64,000 bases of DNA from Pleurodeles waltl (Eukaryota; Chordata; Amphibia; Caudata; Salamandridae): NCBI RefSeq assembly GCF_031143425.1, contig NC_090437.1, forward strand, positions 847,491,978 to 847,555,977, read 5' to 3'. The notes beneath the pieces were generated by a model. That model saw only the letters and a list, made by a program, of their open reading frames with translations. It did not search any database and was not told the origin of the DNA. Positions 46,999 to 59,075 of the stretch are shown one piece after another. A program made the translations under genes and the position numbers. Every line of letters begins with the position of its first letter. Positions within the stretch are counted from its first letter, which is position 1.

Positions 46999-49900
46999 AT
47001 ACCATCAACAATTCATGTTCGATGTCACGCATGGACATCCATAACTGACTTCACTGTTAAAAAAAATTGAATGATTTCCTTTTTGGCAGTTTACCTTACT
47101 AATACTTTTAGAAAGTTCATGTTTTCTTGTTTTAACTTTGGTGCCTGCAGCCTGTTTCCTGGGTCACATGATTGGGTATAGTTGGCAGTTGGCCTTTTTT
47201 CTATTACGTCTCGATAGTAACTCAAAGGGAGACTAGGTGTTGACAGGTTGGGTCATCCTGACATGATGGGGGGTATAGCTGTGCACAACTCCACTTACAT
47301 TTCAAAGGTACTGCCTCAACACAACACACACAAAGAACTTCACACTAGCTTTTTGTGACCACAGACCCAGTGGAGACTGGGCCAGGAGGCAGGAAATTCT
47401 AGGACCATCTGTAGGGGTACAATCTGGATCTTTCTTCCACTTCAAAGCTGGCACGAGGTGTAAAAATAGAACCCTCACACCCACTCTTCTGTTCATGTCT
47501 GGGTTTCTGGAGAACTCTTGGAAGACTGCCCTGCTGTCTGAGTCCTACTGTGAATTTCAGAAGACTGTCCTGCTGCTCCAAGAGCACTTCTTTGCTGCCT
47601 GATGCCTTTCCTGTGCCCTCAGAGGACTGCTGTGCTGCCACCTGAGCTGGTGTAGTACAAGAATAATATATTCAGGATATAGACTGACCTAAATATTGTT
47701 TACAAAAGATTGCTGCATTTAAGTTAAAAAGAGAAACTCTACACCCAGTAGAACAATATGTTTTATATGATGTTTGGGACACAGCATTTATGTCAGGCTA
47801 TACTTCTAACTGTAATGTTCTAAGGTACAAACCCTTAGCAGAGTTATCTTAGGAAAGTGTGGGGATTCACTGTAACAGTCTAACATAGTTCTTGTGGCCC
47901 ATAGATGATGTTGCCTGTACTGCATTTAGGGATCTCTAGCTGTGTTCTATTGTGGGGCATTGACTTATGGCGGTGTGAGCTTGTGCAAGCCTGCACTGGG
48001 TAAGATCAGAGAGACTTTGTTCTCTCAAGATGAGGATGGCACAAGTCAACAGAAGTCGTTGTGACAAGCACTGAACCAGGAGTCATTGACTTTGCAGTCA
48101 ACCGCAGTGTTGATGGGGCACTGATACAGCTGTCAAAATAGTGATGTTGAAGGTTTGTGGCATCAGGATAACAATGAAGACAGGGCAGTTGAGGCCATCA
48201 AAATCAAATGACGAGTAGGAATCATTGCAAATGGGCCATGCTCTGGGGCATCTCAAACAGGTGATGAATGAACATAGATGGGGGGCAAAGGGCCTTAAGC
48301 AGCCTGTGTCTTAGCAGTGGTCTACTCTAAAGGTTACTTGATTCTTCTTTCACTCATACTGGGATGATGATATCACCCTGGCTACTAGCTCACCCAGAAT
48401 AAATTGAAAAGGAGAGAGCTGTTTGTGCTCTACTTTTTCCCAATGTTGGATCACAATTGGCAGCATGAATAATTCTCTGGTCTTAGCAGCACATTGCAAT
48501 TCAGACTTCCCGATAGCAGCACTTGAAGGAACCTTGCCTGGAGTTCTGGGTTTGAGTGAGGCAAGTTTGAAGCATATCAGGCATACTACCTACTTACCTT
48601 TAGGTCGCAGGAACATGTTTTCCACAGACATGGAAAATATTTTCTATTCCTTCCAGAGAAATGGCCAATTGTCCTGCCATTGGTTCAGTCCTTAATATGT
48701 GCAATGTTTTACTAACAAATTGAATATTTTCATGGATCTGCAGTAATACTGTATGCAGAATATTGACTACAAGTAAATTCTTGAGGCAAGCGTGCAGGGG
48801 ATCATAGTATCACATAAATTACCACCACACCTACGTACCTTGACAATACCACTGCTGGTCTTTCTGTCAACTGAAAAGATTATGTTTGAGGGCTTAGTAC
48901 AACATTTTACTAACTTATTTCAGTTGAGGATGCTTTTCTTGCTTGTCCCTCTTTTCCCCCTCTTTTTCATAACTCAGACTTAGAGTTGTTTAAATAGTGT
49001 ATGTTTTTCTTGCTTGGGTTATTAGGAAAGGCAGCAATGTTGGTTGTATTAGAATCCCCATGGGCTTTAATGGGATCACATTTGTGATGGAGTAACCCCC
49101 TCCACCAGAATCTAGAACAGGCCCTAAGTCTCCCTATGTTGCCAGTGTGTCACTATTTGGTAACAAGACCAGGCTCAGGGGTAAAACCATGCAAGAGGTT
49201 GGGGAATGTATGGTAAAACATATTACAGTTCAGTTCAAATGATGAAGGGCATCATGTCAGAATGAAAACTAAAAGAACAGTAAGTATTTAATACAGGAAA
49301 GTACTTTGCCCGTGAATTGCACAATAATACCTGAAGCAGGATAAAATCTGTAAGGAAATTGGTATATAGAGCAAGAGCCTCAGACTAAGAAGTGCAGTTA
49401 ATTTGAAGCAATTTGTAAAAGAATAAAAGCACACGGTTGGTGCAACTAAACATCGGCAAGCTGAATACCAAGGCTGGCTTGTCTCAAATCCACGTCATGT
49501 CTCTTTAATCAACTACTAGCCACGCCCTGCCCCTGTATGCCACTCTTCCAGGTTGTTTTCCATTCCTGCTTGTGCGCTTTGGGATGTTTTGCCATCTTTC
49601 TCTTCCTCCAGCTTTCCATTTGTGTGCTAATCCTGCTCTTATGCATGGTAAATACCTGATGAGTTCAAATAACTGCCAGTCTCCAAAAAGAAGTGCTGGT
49701 GGTTCCGCTGGCAAACACTCACTTAAATTAAACACTGATTCTAGGTAACCATAAAGTTCAAAAATACTTTCAAGGCCCTGTGAATCATTAGAGTTTGAGA
49801 GGGACTTAGCTTGCTGTGTGAAAGAGTCAGTGCTTAATTTGTAAAAGAGTGAGTGCTGATAATTACCTAATAGTACAGCCACGCCAGACTCGAACTTTGG

Positions 49901-52340
49901 TATGGGAATACCAATTCAAATATTGTCCAGGTGTACTGGTAGTGGTGCTTGCCACATTTGTTCACTGCTGTGACACTGGCAGTACCTTTGTTAGTGTCTG
50001 TGAATTCCCTTTTGTTGAACTTTCGTTTAATGGCCTGAATTAGAGTTTGGCGGATGGATTACACTGTCACAAATGTGATGGATATCCCAGCCACTGTTTT
50101 ACATGAGCATTATGTTGAGTGGCACTTATAATAGGGCCAAATTTGATGATGGTTCTGGTAATTCTTCTGGTGCAAAAACCCATTGATGAAGGAGGGGTCT
50201 GTTATTTCACACAATGTATCCCAGTATGTGGTATTTACATTTCCTGTACACCTTAAACCTTCACTTCAACAATTATTGATGTGCAGCAGGATATTGTCAT
50301 CCATGTAAAGTATTACCAGTTTACTTAGAAATTTACCTTGTGGTATATTGACAAATGCTATAGTAAGGTTGGTGTTGATCACAGTTACTTTGCTGTAGAT
50401 TAATTTGGGACTTCCTCTCTTTTCCATTCCAATGTTCACGTTGTGTGGACACTAATACTAAAATTACTCTTTCTTTAAGACGTCAATGTCCTCTGTTCAG
50501 TAAAGTTACTCTTAATCTAAGACATGAATGTCTTTGTTCGGTGTCCCTACACATGAGGACTTTCAATGTCTGAATCTAAGACTTTTTTTCCTTCTGACCA
50601 TAAATATTTGCAAACTTTCCTTTGGGCGCCTATCCGCATCCAGATGTGTTGACATTAAATGCACCTGGAATTAGTGAGCAGATGTCATGAGACAATGGGG
50701 CCGTATTCAGTCCTTGGACTCCCTATTTTGAGCCGAAGATGCTTCTGTGTGACGTGAACTGCACGTATCCACTGTCTGAAGGAGGATTGTGTGTCTACTG
50801 CTGACTATTAAATTGTGCTGATCATTGAGTCAATAATGTGGCATATCGAACTATGTTTTATGCAAAAGAAAACAAACTGCGACCTAGAGCTCTGAATACG
50901 AATTGAGAACTTTTACATATTTTGATCATAACCGAGCATATGATGCGTACATTTATTTTAATAATTCAGGTCTACTATTAGCATTTTTTAAATGTTAGCC
51001 ATCCATGTTTATAGATGTAGCTCATCTTTAAAAAACACATTTGCGTTCAAAAACTGCACAATGGCAGAAATACACTTGATGATTGCCACACACTCCAAAC
51101 TTTAGAATCTGACTTGGAGAAGTACATCACTTCATTATACATCCTAAACTTATGTTGAAATAGTACTTTCACATGTAATTTACTGTAGCTTGTAAGATAA
51201 ACATACGCGTGCGTCTTCTTTCCGTCTCTGCTAGATAAGCTACTAATTAGAGTTGGTTCCTTTTTTCACTCAAATGGTCAAACTGCAAGATGTCAGCGCA
51301 GGGCCAGCTGTAAAAGCACAGATGTCAGTTAACTTTAGATTGACAGCTTCCTATAGTCTATGGCCGGACAAATGTCATTAACCTCCAAACCTTACAGGAA
51401 CTATTAGGCACTCAATTTACAAAGAGCCCACATACCAAGTTCACTTGAAAATTGTGAAAGTAGCAGTTCCATATCCATTGTACCCTGGAACCTGGACAAA
51501 AACATGACCCGAGTAAACTCCTATATATACAAACACAAAGACTTAACAATGGCTTGGCTCCGGTTTTCGCTAGTCGCGGTATTGCCGGGCAAGGCTGTTT
51601 TAGTAGATTAGCTGAAAGCTAGCAAACCTTTGTGTAATAACTAAATGTGTGAAGTAATCAATTTATATGAGGCATCGTTGCACCGTCAGGAGCTGTAAAG
51701 CGTTCACATGTGTAGTTGTTTAATAAAAAGGTAAACTACATTTTTAGTATCTTCCCAAAGTGTTGTTGTTTTCTATAAATATACTTTGAATTGTAAATAT
51801 GGTTCTCTTTACCACATTTCTGCACAATATTTCCTACCATTTAACAAAGGCAGATAAAGGCCGTATATTAGAGGGAAAATATTTTTTATAAACATCAGTA
51901 CAATGCCCGATGTGTTATCCTTATAAAGATTGCTATAACACCATCAGAAAGGGCGACGGGGTCGGAAATATGAGTATTATATTTTTCCCCATTCACTCAT
52001 GCATTCATATATATCACGCATTAGTTTAATTTCGTACTAAAGCCAATAAAGCAGGAGCGCTTTTAGGAGCTGCACAGTTGAAATCCAAAAATGCAAATGT
52101 CGAAATGTAACTAGAATGCGGGTTAACACAATATGTATTCAGTAACACTATTACATAATGAGTGTGTTCAGGAAAGTTTCAAGTTAGTAAGTGATCATAA
52201 ATGTAAGAAAGTTTGCGATACAGTTAAAGAAGCAAACTGTGCAAGGACGGTTGGTGCTCCAGGCACATATTTTTTTTCAGGATTACTCCCAGAAGCAATG
52301 GTTGTGCTCTTTACTCTTTTTTGTTACGGTCACGCTTGCG
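46999..52340. other. Mostly unrecognised sequence
   Basis: I could not support any gene. 47400-47640 has weakly repeated phrases ('gaagactg-cctgctg'), and 49800-49860 carries 'gtgcttaatttgtaaaagag', which reads like dispersed repeat. 51540-52100 has slightly more CpG but no exon with bounded splice sites. The longest frame (49505-49882, minus) has no motif. Confidence 0.35.
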
Positions 52341-52343
52341 AGT

Positions 52344-52377
52344 GCATGCACTAGTGCATGCGTCTCGCATGCGAGAC
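52344..52377. repeat. Two abutting perfect palindromes, 18 and 16 bp
   Basis: 52344-52361 (centre ACT/AGT, arms GCATGC) and 52362-52377 (arms GTCTCGC, containing two CpG) are each exactly self-complementary and touch without a gap. The flanks are not repetitive. Confidence 0.97.
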
Positions 52378-52679
52378 ACTGTTGTGTTCAGAAAAGGGCT
52401 CCGAGCCTGCCTGTCCTTCACCATTTGTTGGTTTGTGTGGCACTCTTCTTTACAGCCTGGTAATTCGTCAAGACAGGCCCTGTACCCTTTCAGGTCCTCT
52501 GTGTGGAGCAGGGATCAAGCACTAATTGATTTCAATTTAATTAGTGTCGGTCCACTGCCCCACAGGTGATCGAGGTACTATTTGTTCTTTTTAACTTCTA
52601 GTCCCCCACAGACAGAAGGCTTATATGACTGGCAAAAACATGCCCAGCAGGCAAAACATTGCAAAGTTTTCTTTTTTTA

Positions 52680-52810
52680 AACTAACTTTCTATTATTTTG
52701 CCAAGTCACCTTTTCTTTCGTTTTTATTAGCGAGCCCTGTTGTCAAAAGGTGACAATTAACTTGTTCGAAATATGAGAGACCTATTGCATTGCAAATGCT
52801 TGTTTGTAAA
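52680..52810 (+). repeat. Dispersed repeat, copy 2 (partial)
   Basis: It shares the 26-base terminal block (52777-52802) with the repeat ending at 45966. Upstream similarity is weak. Confidence 0.5.
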
Positions 52811-53729
52811 TGTTATTATGTATTCGAATTGACATAACGTGTAAGAACATTTCATCACTTGAATGTGTGATCATTCTTGTTTTATATATACAAATCCTAT
52901 GTGTAATGTGCTGTCTATAGGATAGTATTACATTATAAACTATCACAGGTCGACTTTGATACTATGGGAAAAGCACTTCTGAGTAAACATATTAATGTGC
53001 ACAGCAGGGTATTAAGTACAGTATTCCAGTCAAGTACAACCACTCGTTTTGAAGGCATTTTCAATTACTGGAATCTTCTACAAATATGTCAATGAAACAT
53101 TTTTTTTTCTGGTAGAATGTGTAAAATAGTGTCCTAGACAGTGAAAGTGGGCAGTTCTGTAGTTTAGTGGAATGTACCTGTTTGGCTGTGGCAAGCCACA
53201 ATTTCTTCAGGGAAACTATCGTGAAGCTAGGGAGGTTTTCCATTACAACAATCCCTGCAGGAATCATGGAATTAAATGGGTGCAGGGCACCAACTGAAAA
53301 TAAGAGGGCTCTGAAAAAAACAATTACTTCTATGTAGCATTGACATTAAAGTAAAGATCTGGCTGAAGATAGGAATCCAAAATATACCCAAATATTTTAG
53401 TTGAAGAGGAAAGAGAGGAGTTAAACCTATTTTTGAACAACACATTCAAACAGATTTGGGCAGATAATTGACAATTATTATTTGCCAGCTACGAAAATTG
53501 ACTTGGACTGGATGTGATAAAATGGCAAACTATGCAAGGAAGTGTTAAAGGTGCTTGAAATGAGTTAGACATTTTCACGGAGAAGTCAGTATTCCTGTAC
53601 CCATTGTGGCACACACTGAAAATGTGATCTCCAAGTACGTCCATGCACAGGATCAATCACAATTGTATGTTTCTATCGTGGTACATTGTACCAGACATTA
53701 ACACTGAAGAGGACTCAACATTTACCATT

Positions 53730-53924
53730 CTAACCATACCTCAAAAATGAAGTAAACCAGCGAAATACCCAAATCTCAATGTGTTTAATCATCATGCTAA
53801 TTAATACTTTCTGGTCAATCATGTCAAAACTTACAGAGACATCCAAGTAAACTAATAAGCAGCCATATCCAAAACAAAGAGCTGCCAAGCACAAGTAGAG
53901 TAAATGTTTCAATGCTGCTGCCAT
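53730..53924 (-). pseudogene. LINE reverse-transcriptase fragment, minus strand
   Basis: The 64-codon minus-strand frame contains 'LLVYLDVSVSFDMIDQKVL', the reverse-transcriptase block with the first catalytic Asp ('LLDLSAAFD' type), followed by 'WFTSFL', the next conserved block. The order fits the L2/CR1 group. The flanks have no continuing domain, so this is a short 5'- and 3'-truncated remnant. Confidence 0.75.
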
Positions 53925-55310
53925 TTCTAAAGTGAAAATGCTAATAAACTAAACAATGATGCCCCAAGACTGCCTTTTCTTTGCGTCCTAGGGCAGCCAA
54001 ATCTTACCTGGCAGTGTTTGTAGTGGTGACCTCGGGCAGTGAGTAAGCTGCACTCCAATCCATTTTACTAAATTCCTTTAGTCCTAACAATTCTACAGCC
54101 ATATATTCGAAGTCAAGGCTTACTCTAGCCGATGATCGAGTATGACGCAGTAACCACACAATAAAATCAACATCCATTGAAACACATAGCTCTGCCCCTG
54201 TTTTGTTGTGGGGATCCTGAACTCACTGTTCTTTCACTAACAGGATTGAGTATGGCCTTTAATCTGATGGACTTGTGTACCATTGCCCTTGTGGATCAGA
54301 TTATGGTCTTCCCTCTGTTTCACTTTTGTTATCTTCCATGAATATGGAGACGCTGACTCAGAACCTCTATGGACTCCAGGTCATGTGCTATCTCCAGTTC
54401 AAGAGTCTGCCAACCACTAATCCTAAACTGGGAGATTAGTTCATTTTCTAGACACTTTACTACGCTTCCTGAAGTGATAGCCTCAATTTCTTTCCTTTGT
54501 AGAGTTTCTGTAACTTTGCTGACTGACTTGCAACTGTGTAAGGGCCATAGCACCAGGGGCGGGTGGAGTGGCATGGGGGACACCCCTCTTTTTATTTCAG
54601 TTTGTCCCACCTCTTCAAAATGACGGGCTTTGTTTAGCAACAGAACTGTTTTGACCACTTACAGATCTGGTAAATCTTTAGCCTGGTATACAGGTCGGTT
54701 CCAGCCCTCCTCGTTTACAATGCATTTAATACAAGCAATTAAAACTATACAGCAGGATTCTATATTCACCATAACTGAACGCTGCAGCATGTTAAAATGC
54801 ACGCTGTCCCTAGTTTCTCCAGTGCTTTAACTGCGCACAACTAGCATGCGTACTGTAAGCAGCCCTGAGCTGGTCACTAACTACCTCTCTGACCTGCGAA
54901 AGTGTTCTTCATACCAAGCGTAAGAGCCGCCTTGACCAACCGAAAGCTGCCTGCTGGAACACAGAGACAATTTAGGAGATGCCACTGTGTGCTGCACTCT
55001 GCCTTGCAAATGGAGTACATGCCTTGGTGGTTCAGACGCAGATTTTCTCAAACTGTAGCAACAAGTGAGGAGTTAGCTTGCATTTTGTGTCAATTTGCAG
55101 GGGTAGAGTGGCCTTGCAGAGGGCAGTGGTAAATACTCCCCAAACATGGCAGTTTTCAATAATTAAACAAGCCAGAGTTCCTTTTAATTTCAGATAAATA
55201 ATTTAAGTAATGCTTGCTACTGGATTTAAATACTGCTACAAAAACACAAAAATGAAAGCAGGAATAGGATTTTTTTCTGAGCTCTTCATTGGATGACTCT
55301 AAATAAAGAA
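53925..55310. other. No recognisable gene or repeat
   Basis: The 109-codon minus-strand frame at 54329-54658 has no motif I recognise and no splice-bounded context. The rest shows no features. Confidence 0.4.
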
Positions 55311-55311
55311 C

Positions 55312-55345
55312 TTAGGCCCTCATTATGAGTTTGGTGGTGTTTTCT
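55312..55345 (+). repeat. Left terminal sequence of the Harbinger element with TTA target
   Basis: TTA at 55312-55314 precedes GGCCCTCATTATGAG, with a GGTGGT-rich subterminal region after it. The matching right terminus is not in the window, so the second TTA cannot be checked. Confidence 0.7.
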
Positions 55346-55619
55346 GAAGACCGCAGTGGTGGCGGCCGCCTAAAGACCGCCAGTGTTGGTGGTCTCACGA
55401 CTGCCGTATTATGAGTCACAGACAGAAGTTCACCCAAAAACAGTCAAAAATCTGACACTGCCAGGCCGGCCGTGAGCGGGAGAGAGGTGGTCCCACCACC
55501 AGCACCGCCACACCGACAACATACCACCCTCTAAATAATGACCCACAAATCAGCACAGTGGTTCATCCACGGTGGTGCGACCCACCGAGCTAAAAAATAC
55601 ATCTCTAGAATAACCCAAA

Positions 55620-55900
55620 GCCACATAGGACAGTACGAACACCCCACACTTAAAACACATACAGATATCAGACACACCCACACACACTGCTACAAAACAC
55701 CCCCCCATGCATCCCACAATCCTTTGCAAAAGGAACGAGTCACACAGACACGGAGATACTGCCATAACCTATATATACCCCATTGGCACACACGTCACAC
55801 ACAGCACAACTGCACACAAACACTACAACCCACCACCACACCAACCGAAACACCCAACACAACCCATCAAGCGTCAAGCACATCACCCTTGCGCACAACA
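55620..55900 (+). repeat. CA-rich left subterminal region
   Basis: The plus strand is almost purely A and C with many 'cacac' and 'ccaacac' runs. It is not a simple microsatellite. Its reverse complement resembles in composition the GT-rich region at 63300-64000. It also supplies the probable 5' region of the first MYB-like gene. Confidence 0.7.
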
Positions 55901-55925
55901 CCAACCAATTCACTTCACTACCACC

Positions 55926-57790
55926 ATGTCCCATCAAAAGCATCCAAGATTCACATACGAAGAGTTGAGGGTCACGGTCAATGAAATCATCAGGTTAGAA
56001 CTACAACTGTTTGGAGCACAGGAGTTATGGAGGAGGATTGTCGATAGGGTCAATTCTGTGGGCAACCATCCACGCACAAGGGGGGATATCAGGAAGAGGT
56101 GGAACAACCTACGGGTGAAGGTGCATACCATGGCATCACAACACCACATTGCCATCAACAAGACTGGCAGTGGTCCTCCACCTCCTCCCCCAGAGTTTAC
56201 ATCATGGGAGGAGAAGCTCTTGGACATACTGCATCCAGAGGGCCTGACTGGAATAATAGGAGGACTGGAGTCGAGTAAGTCACTAACACTCCCCTGCCAT
56301 CAACAACCCCTGTAAAGCATGTGTCCCCATCATCCTATAACTCTCTAATACAACCCACCTCACACTTCCTCACACCACCCAATCACCCAATTCCCACCTC
56401 CTGCATGCCACACCACCCCACTGCTACCATCTCCACACAGTCCACAGTCCACCCCGATTGCACAGATAGCGCTCACAATGGCAAGCACTACAACTCCCAC
56501 AATGCACGACTCCCCACACATGAAAAGCTGCCAGTGCCACTTCACAATGAAACACTTGCACCTAAGACCATCAATAACTGGATGCTTCAACTGTGTACCA
56601 CTACATGAAAATTACAGCTATGCTATCCACAATCCATACCCCTCCATGGAGCATGGTATTGATTCCACAATCCATCACCCACTAACAATGTCTGCAGTGC
56701 CGCATCTGTCATTGCCGTCACGTGGAAGCAAGTCAAGCCACTGTACGCATCACACAATGATACGAACAAGTACACCTCCACAATGTAACTCTCCCCCTCT
56801 CCATCCACAGGTATCCCTGCCACTGCCACCATGCAGAGGATGACAGAAACAGACAGCCCTCCCCAGGATGAAGGCCCCAGTGAGGACTACATCTCTGGGT
56901 GTCTGGACATTGACAACTTACCTGGCCCATCTGGGACATCTGGTCAGTTCACCACAACAAGCTACACACTGCCCACATCTGAGCCCCCCACCTCTGTGGT
57001 AACAACAGAGGCAACCCCTCGTCCCCAAACCTGTGTCCTAAGGACTATTCAAACAGCAGTGTGCCCCACAGTGCAGGGACCTGGGTCTACCCCTTGGGCC
57101 CAAGACATTGAAAGTCCTTGTGTAGCTGCGAGTGGGTACACCGTGCCAGGGGCACAGGCACCGAGGCCCGGCCCAGTGGGAGAGCACCTGTGGACCAAGG
57201 GATGGGGACCTCAAGGGAAAGAACTGTCCAGGACGCCATCTCCCAAGTCCTGGGAGCATACCAGCAATACCAAGGACAAGATGGCCCAGATACTCTCCAC
57301 CTTATAATACCACCAGGAGGCCATGAAGCAGTGGCAAGCTCTCAATGCCACAATGGCCACCATTGCAGGGGTGCTAAAGGAACTCACATCCATCCAGCGT
57401 GTGCTCTCCTCCCACCAGCAGGCCCCTTCCACTAGCCACATACCACCTGTACCATCCTCTTCCGCCTCAGAAAGTGAAATGGAGGCCCTGCCAGAGGACC
57501 CACAGGCCACTAGCACCCCTCCCTCTGTAGCTAGGGACCCCCCCACAAATGAGGTTGTCCTTCCAGACATCCTGCGGGAGCTGGTACCAAGACCAAGACC
57601 ACTGCCAGGTAGTGAGACTCTCCTGAACATTCTCCCTTGTGTGCCACTGACACACCCTGTTGACTTTCCACTGTCATCTCTCCAAGTCCACATGATCCTT
57701 GGATACTGGATCTGTACTATCAACAGCTGGGACAATTGCTCTGATGATTTCAACCACCATGATCCCACTCATCACCCATTGCATTTGTAA
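55926..57790 (+). pseudogene. MYB/SANT-like gene A of the Harbinger element
   Basis: Exon 1 (55926-56274) starts at an ATG in a good Kozak context (accaccATG) and encodes an intact MYB/SANT-like domain of about 110 residues: 'FTYEELRVTVNEII', 'LWRRIVDRVNSVG' and 'RTRGDIRKRWNNL' give the expected helices. A GTAAGT donor at 56275 and a 'ccatccacag' acceptor ending at 56810 bound a 536-bp intron. Splicing keeps the frame, and exon 2 (Pro/Ser/Thr-rich) runs to TAA at 57788-57790. One TAA at 57305-57307 interrupts it. In this superfamily the MYB-like protein binds the element ends and brings the transposase to the nucleus. Without the stop the product would be about 440 residues. A better-looking neighbouring frame near 57190-57290 hints at a compensated frameshift. 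Confidence 0.8.
56275..56810 (+). other. Predicted intron of MYB-like gene A
   Basis: GT at 56275-56276 within GTAAGT, AG at 56809-56810 after a pyrimidine-rich run, and exact frame conservation across the junction (phase 1) support this intron. The intron is C/A-rich like the subterminal DNA. Confidence 0.75.
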
Positions 57791-57795
57791 ATAAC

Positions 57796-57801
57796 AATAA
57801 A
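57796..57801 (+). terminator. Polyadenylation signal of MYB-like gene A
   Basis: AATAAA lies 6 bp after the predicted stop codon at 57790, a compact arrangement common in transposons. Confidence 0.7.
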
Positions 57802-57832
57802 CATCATAGAGCACAGCTACAGCGTACCTGTC

Positions 57833-57838
57833 TTTATT
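57833..57838 (-). terminator. Polyadenylation signal of the transposase gene
   Basis: TTTATT on the plus strand reads AATAAA on the minus strand, downstream of the transposase stop at 58593. It faces the plus-strand signal at 57796 from 31 bp away, so the two genes converge on one compact terminator region. The distance from stop to signal is about 750 bp, longer than for gene A. Confidence 0.5.
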
Positions 57839-58859
57839 GTAACATGTATGAATTAACTGTTGTATTATACATCAGCTTACTTAACTTTTGACCAGCAAAA
57901 GTCTGTAAGATGGGCAAAAGGGAGAGGCATGTGCAGCAAGTGTGGTAGTAGAACAGAATCATCCTCAAAACCTGTGTCAAGGGGGCCACCAATCAAGGCA
58001 GGAACCAGAGTAGAACCACACAAATTACCTGCCAATACACCAGACAGGGACAACCATCACAAAAGGAGTCACTGTTGCCCAGTCAACACACATGCACTAC
58101 ATTTTCTTCCTCCCTAGTGCGACTCCCGAAGTGGCATGTGAACACAAATGACCGTAGCAGATCCACATTTTCAAGACATCCATTCCCAATGGTCCATGCC
58201 TCACAGCTCACAGTACCCACCTAAAGCTGAGTTCCACTGTCAATATTAGTTACCTCCCATATCTGTCAATTGTGTACAGTGAGGACAAGTTGCAATACTG
58301 TTGACACAACGTTGGTTGCCAGTCCCTTAGCAGTTTACACTGTATTATTGGGACCATACGTCATGGCCATTCCCTTGCAGATGTGATGGTAGCCAACAGC
58401 ACTGTGTACATAACACTGACATATGAACAGTGACACCTTCCCTGATGGGTAGTATGTCCTTGCCACAAACACGCACACACAGATACCTACACACAACACC
58501 TCCACTGATGGCACACACCAGGATGAGCTATGTCACAAGGCAGGCAGGAGTACAGTTCACAAACAAGACACTTGACACATACCTGTAGCTCATTAGAAGT
58601 ATTGTTGGATCAACTCTGCCCTAGAGTGAGCTGCATCCTCATCATCTGCCTCATCATCAGTGTCTAAGTCACCATCATCAGCCACAGGTCCAGCTGCCAC
58701 CTCCTCAACATCTACTAATGGTATGTGATGTCTCAGAGTCAGATTGTGTAGCATGCAACAGGCAACTACGATCTGGCACACCTTCAGTGGTCTGTAGAGC
58801 AGGGTACCTCCTGATACATGTAGACACGGAAATCTGGCCTTTAGCAGCCCAAAGGTCCT

Positions 58860-58862
58860 CTA
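58860..58862 (-). other. Stop codon at the expected catalytic Glu
   Basis: The frame reads 'MRHDI-stop-RTFGLLKARF'. Members of this family have Glu before R(T/A)FG, so one base change (GAG to TAG) both removes the third acidic catalytic residue and truncates the protein. Confidence 0.7.
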
Positions 58863-58993
58863 GATGTCATGCCTCATCCTGCCGCGGGCCTCATTGAAAC
58901 GGTTTTCACCATCTGTTATTGGATATCTCACTGGTATCAGCAGCCACGGAAGGTTAGGATAGCTAGAGTCATCAGTGTGCACAGAGATTAGAC

Positions 58994-59075
58994 CTATCAC
59001 AATACCGGTAGTGACACAGGGTAGAATGTGATGAGAGGTGACATAACAGTTTCCCACATACTGTTGGATACATAC
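58994..59075 (-). other. Predicted intron of the transposase
   Basis: On the minus strand it opens GTATGT and closes with 'gtgatag'. Without removal, conserved sequence on either side ('REREFWLIG'-like 'RERFWLIG' and 'SSYPNLPWLLIPVR') is separated by unrelated codons; removal joins them in frame. At 82 bp it is short but possible. Confidence 0.65.

Noticed and set aside
49505..49882. 125-codon minus-strand frame considered as a gene
   Set aside because: No domain or signal was recognised, and a dispersed-repeat phrase lies near its start.
54329..54658. 109-codon minus-strand frame considered as a host exon
   Set aside because: No motif, no bounding splice sites and no similarity to a known family could be seen.
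57211..57768. 185-codon minus-strand frame
   Set aside because: It is antisense to exon 2 of MYB-like gene A, whose Pro/Ser-rich codons leave few stops on the opposite strand.
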